Source: JAGVPT01 sp964384415 (lineage in GTDB: Bacteria > Bacteroidota > Ignavibacteria > UBA10030 > UBA8401). From it: a DNA stretch of 24,519 nt. The stretch spans positions 1 through 24,519 of the forward strand of contig CAYLMV010000059.1 in the NCBI GenBank assembly GCA_964384415.1, given 5' to 3'. The notes below the pieces were generated by a model. The model made no database searches. It was given only the letters and a program-made list of their open reading frames with translations, and was not told the DNA's origin. Shown here in pieces: positions 23,538-24,519 of the stretch (positions are counted from its first letter, which is position 1; every line of letters begins with the position of its first letter). A program made the translations under genes and the position numbers.

Positions 23538-24519
23538 ATGAAAAAGTCATTGAGTGTTATGGTTACGTTGTTTCTTCTGGCTGGCCCCGCAGCTCTTGGC
23601 CAGAGCAAAGTTCTAACAGATATTCTCATTACCAAAGCTGATTTGATAAAGGCTGGAACATCCATTCCCGTTTCCTCTATCGGTGAGCCTGTGGGATCGG
23701 TAAGACTTTATGAGCCACGCTGGATAGAAGCCGCGGATCCCACTCCGGCATATGGTGTTGTGGAAGGTTCAATATTTCCCGTTGATCCAAACGGCTGGCC
23801 CATTAATTTCAGGGTATTGTTGCCGGCCGGTTGGTCGCAGCGCGCTATACAAATCGGCGGGGGCGGTATGAACGGAATCATCACCGTAAGAGAAGGCAGG
23901 AATCCCATGCTCAACAAGGGATTTGCTCTCTACGGAAGCGATGCGGGACATCACGCGGGAAGCATGGGTTTCCCCGGCGGACAACAAGCCAAACCTTTGG
24001 CTTCGGGTCCGACAGCGGGAGATGAATGGGCGCTCAATGATGAAGCTATCCGGAATTTAGGGTACATGCAAATGAAGAAGACCCATGACGCCGCTATGGT
24101 GATTATGGAGCGGGTATATGGAAAACTGCCTCAATACAATTATTATGTGGGAAGCTCTCAAGGCGGACGAGAGGGGCTCACAGTGGCTCAGCGCTATCCT
24201 CAGGATTATAATGGAATTATTTCCAATGTTCCGATCGTAAACTTTTCAAGCTTAATGCTGGCGCCTGAGCTGATCAGGATTCGGGAAAAGCCTCTGCAAA
24301 ATTGGGTGACACCCTCCAAAGTTAATGCCATCAGGGCTGAGTTCCTCAGGCAATGCGACACACTTGACGGACTGGCTGACGGTATTATTAATAACTACAT
24401 GGCAGCACGGGCTATTTTTAATGTTAACGACAAAGTTGGTCCGACTGATCCCTGGGCTGCACTACGCGCGCCAAACAACATTGATCCGGATCCCAACAAC
24501 AATTCGGAGTCAGCAAAAC
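23538..24519 (+). CDS. Tannase/feruloyl-esterase family protein, N-terminal part (3' end outside window)
   Basis: An ATG at 23538 opens a frame that stays open to the last base (327 complete codons). A signal peptide is present (MKKSLSVMVTLFLLAGPAAL, then GQ). The chain has the alpha/beta-hydrolase layout of the tannase family (Pfam PF07519): FRVLLPAGWSQRAIQIGGGG (91-110), GFALYGSDAGHH, the nucleophile elbow YYVGSSQGGREGL with Ser207, AQRYPQDYNGIISNVP, and CDTLDGLADGII in the lid. Members split gallate or hydroxycinnamate esters, for example feruloyl groups on arabinoxylan or pectin. The usual Cys before the catalytic Ser is Ser206 here. The catalytic Asp and His lie beyond the window. Next to an acetylesterase-GH43 fusion, a de-esterification role is likely. 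Confidence 0.85.
   Translation, partial: MKKSLSVMVTLFLLAGPAALGQSKVLTDILITKADLIKAGTSIPVSSIGEPVGSVRLYEPRWIEAADPTPAYGVVEGSIFPVDPNGWPINFRVLLPAGWSQRAIQIGGGGMNGIITVREGRNPMLNKGFALYGSDAGHHAGSMGFPGGQQAKPLASGPTAGDEWALNDEAIRNLGYMQMKKTHDAAMVIMERVYGKLPQYNYYVGSSQGGREGLTVAQRYPQDYNGIISNVPIVNFSSLMLAPELIRIREKPLQNWVTPSKVNAIRAEFLRQCDTLDGLADGIINNYMAARAIFNVNDKVGPTDPWAALRAPNNIDPDPNNNSESAK

Overview
The window reads as a polysaccharide-degradation locus from a bacterium of the Bacteroidota/Chlorobi-Ignavibacteria lineage. The best taxonomic evidence is one C-terminal type IX secretion (T9SS) sorting domain on the DUF362 protein. It has the NFPNPFNPST start and the VYDITGREV / GLASGVY / KMIYQK core usual for that group. 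Many signal peptides ending in AQ and the moderate GC content fit this. No rRNA, tRNA, CRISPR array, integrase or transposase gene was seen.

Plus-strand run, positions 1-18594. In order: the 3' end of a GH95 alpha-L-fucosidase; a single-domain GH43; a Tat-exported GH29 alpha-L-fucosidase; a GH43 with a C-terminal CBM6-like domain; a DUF362 protein with Tat and T9SS signals; a GH51 alpha-L-arabinofuranosidase; a GH27 alpha-galactosidase with a nested NPCBM domain; a GH3 beta-glycosidase with a PA14 insert; a small secreted beta-rich protein; an unassigned alpha/alpha-barrel protein; and a second, multidomain GH29 fucosidase. The last two overlap by 4 bp (ATGA) and are probably translationally coupled. 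A 125-bp palindromic element lies between the GH27 and GH3 genes.

Minus-strand pair, 20992-18753. A small secreted protein with a domain I recall from acetylxylan-esterase-type proteins is followed 47 bp later by a GH43 with a ricin-like C-terminus. The pair converges on the long run and diverges from what follows. The 158 bp between the convergent stop codons show no strong terminator.

Right end, 20993-24519. A 431-bp divergent intergenic region contains a fragment of a lost GH43 gene. It is followed by an SGNH acetylesterase-GH43 fusion and the 5' part of a tannase/feruloyl-esterase-family gene that runs off the window.

Together the enzymes would remove alpha-L-fucose (GH95, two GH29), L-arabinose and/or xylose (four GH43, GH51, GH3), alpha-galactose (GH27), acetyl groups and phenolic acyl esters. 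This fits branched, acylated plant cell-wall polysaccharide, such as feruloylated and acetylated arabinoxylan, fucosylated xyloglucan or pectic side chains. The exact substrate is inference. No SusC/SusD pair, transporter or regulator is present. The least explained parts are the DUF362 protein, the alpha/alpha-barrel protein, the 125-bp palindrome and the GH43 fragment.
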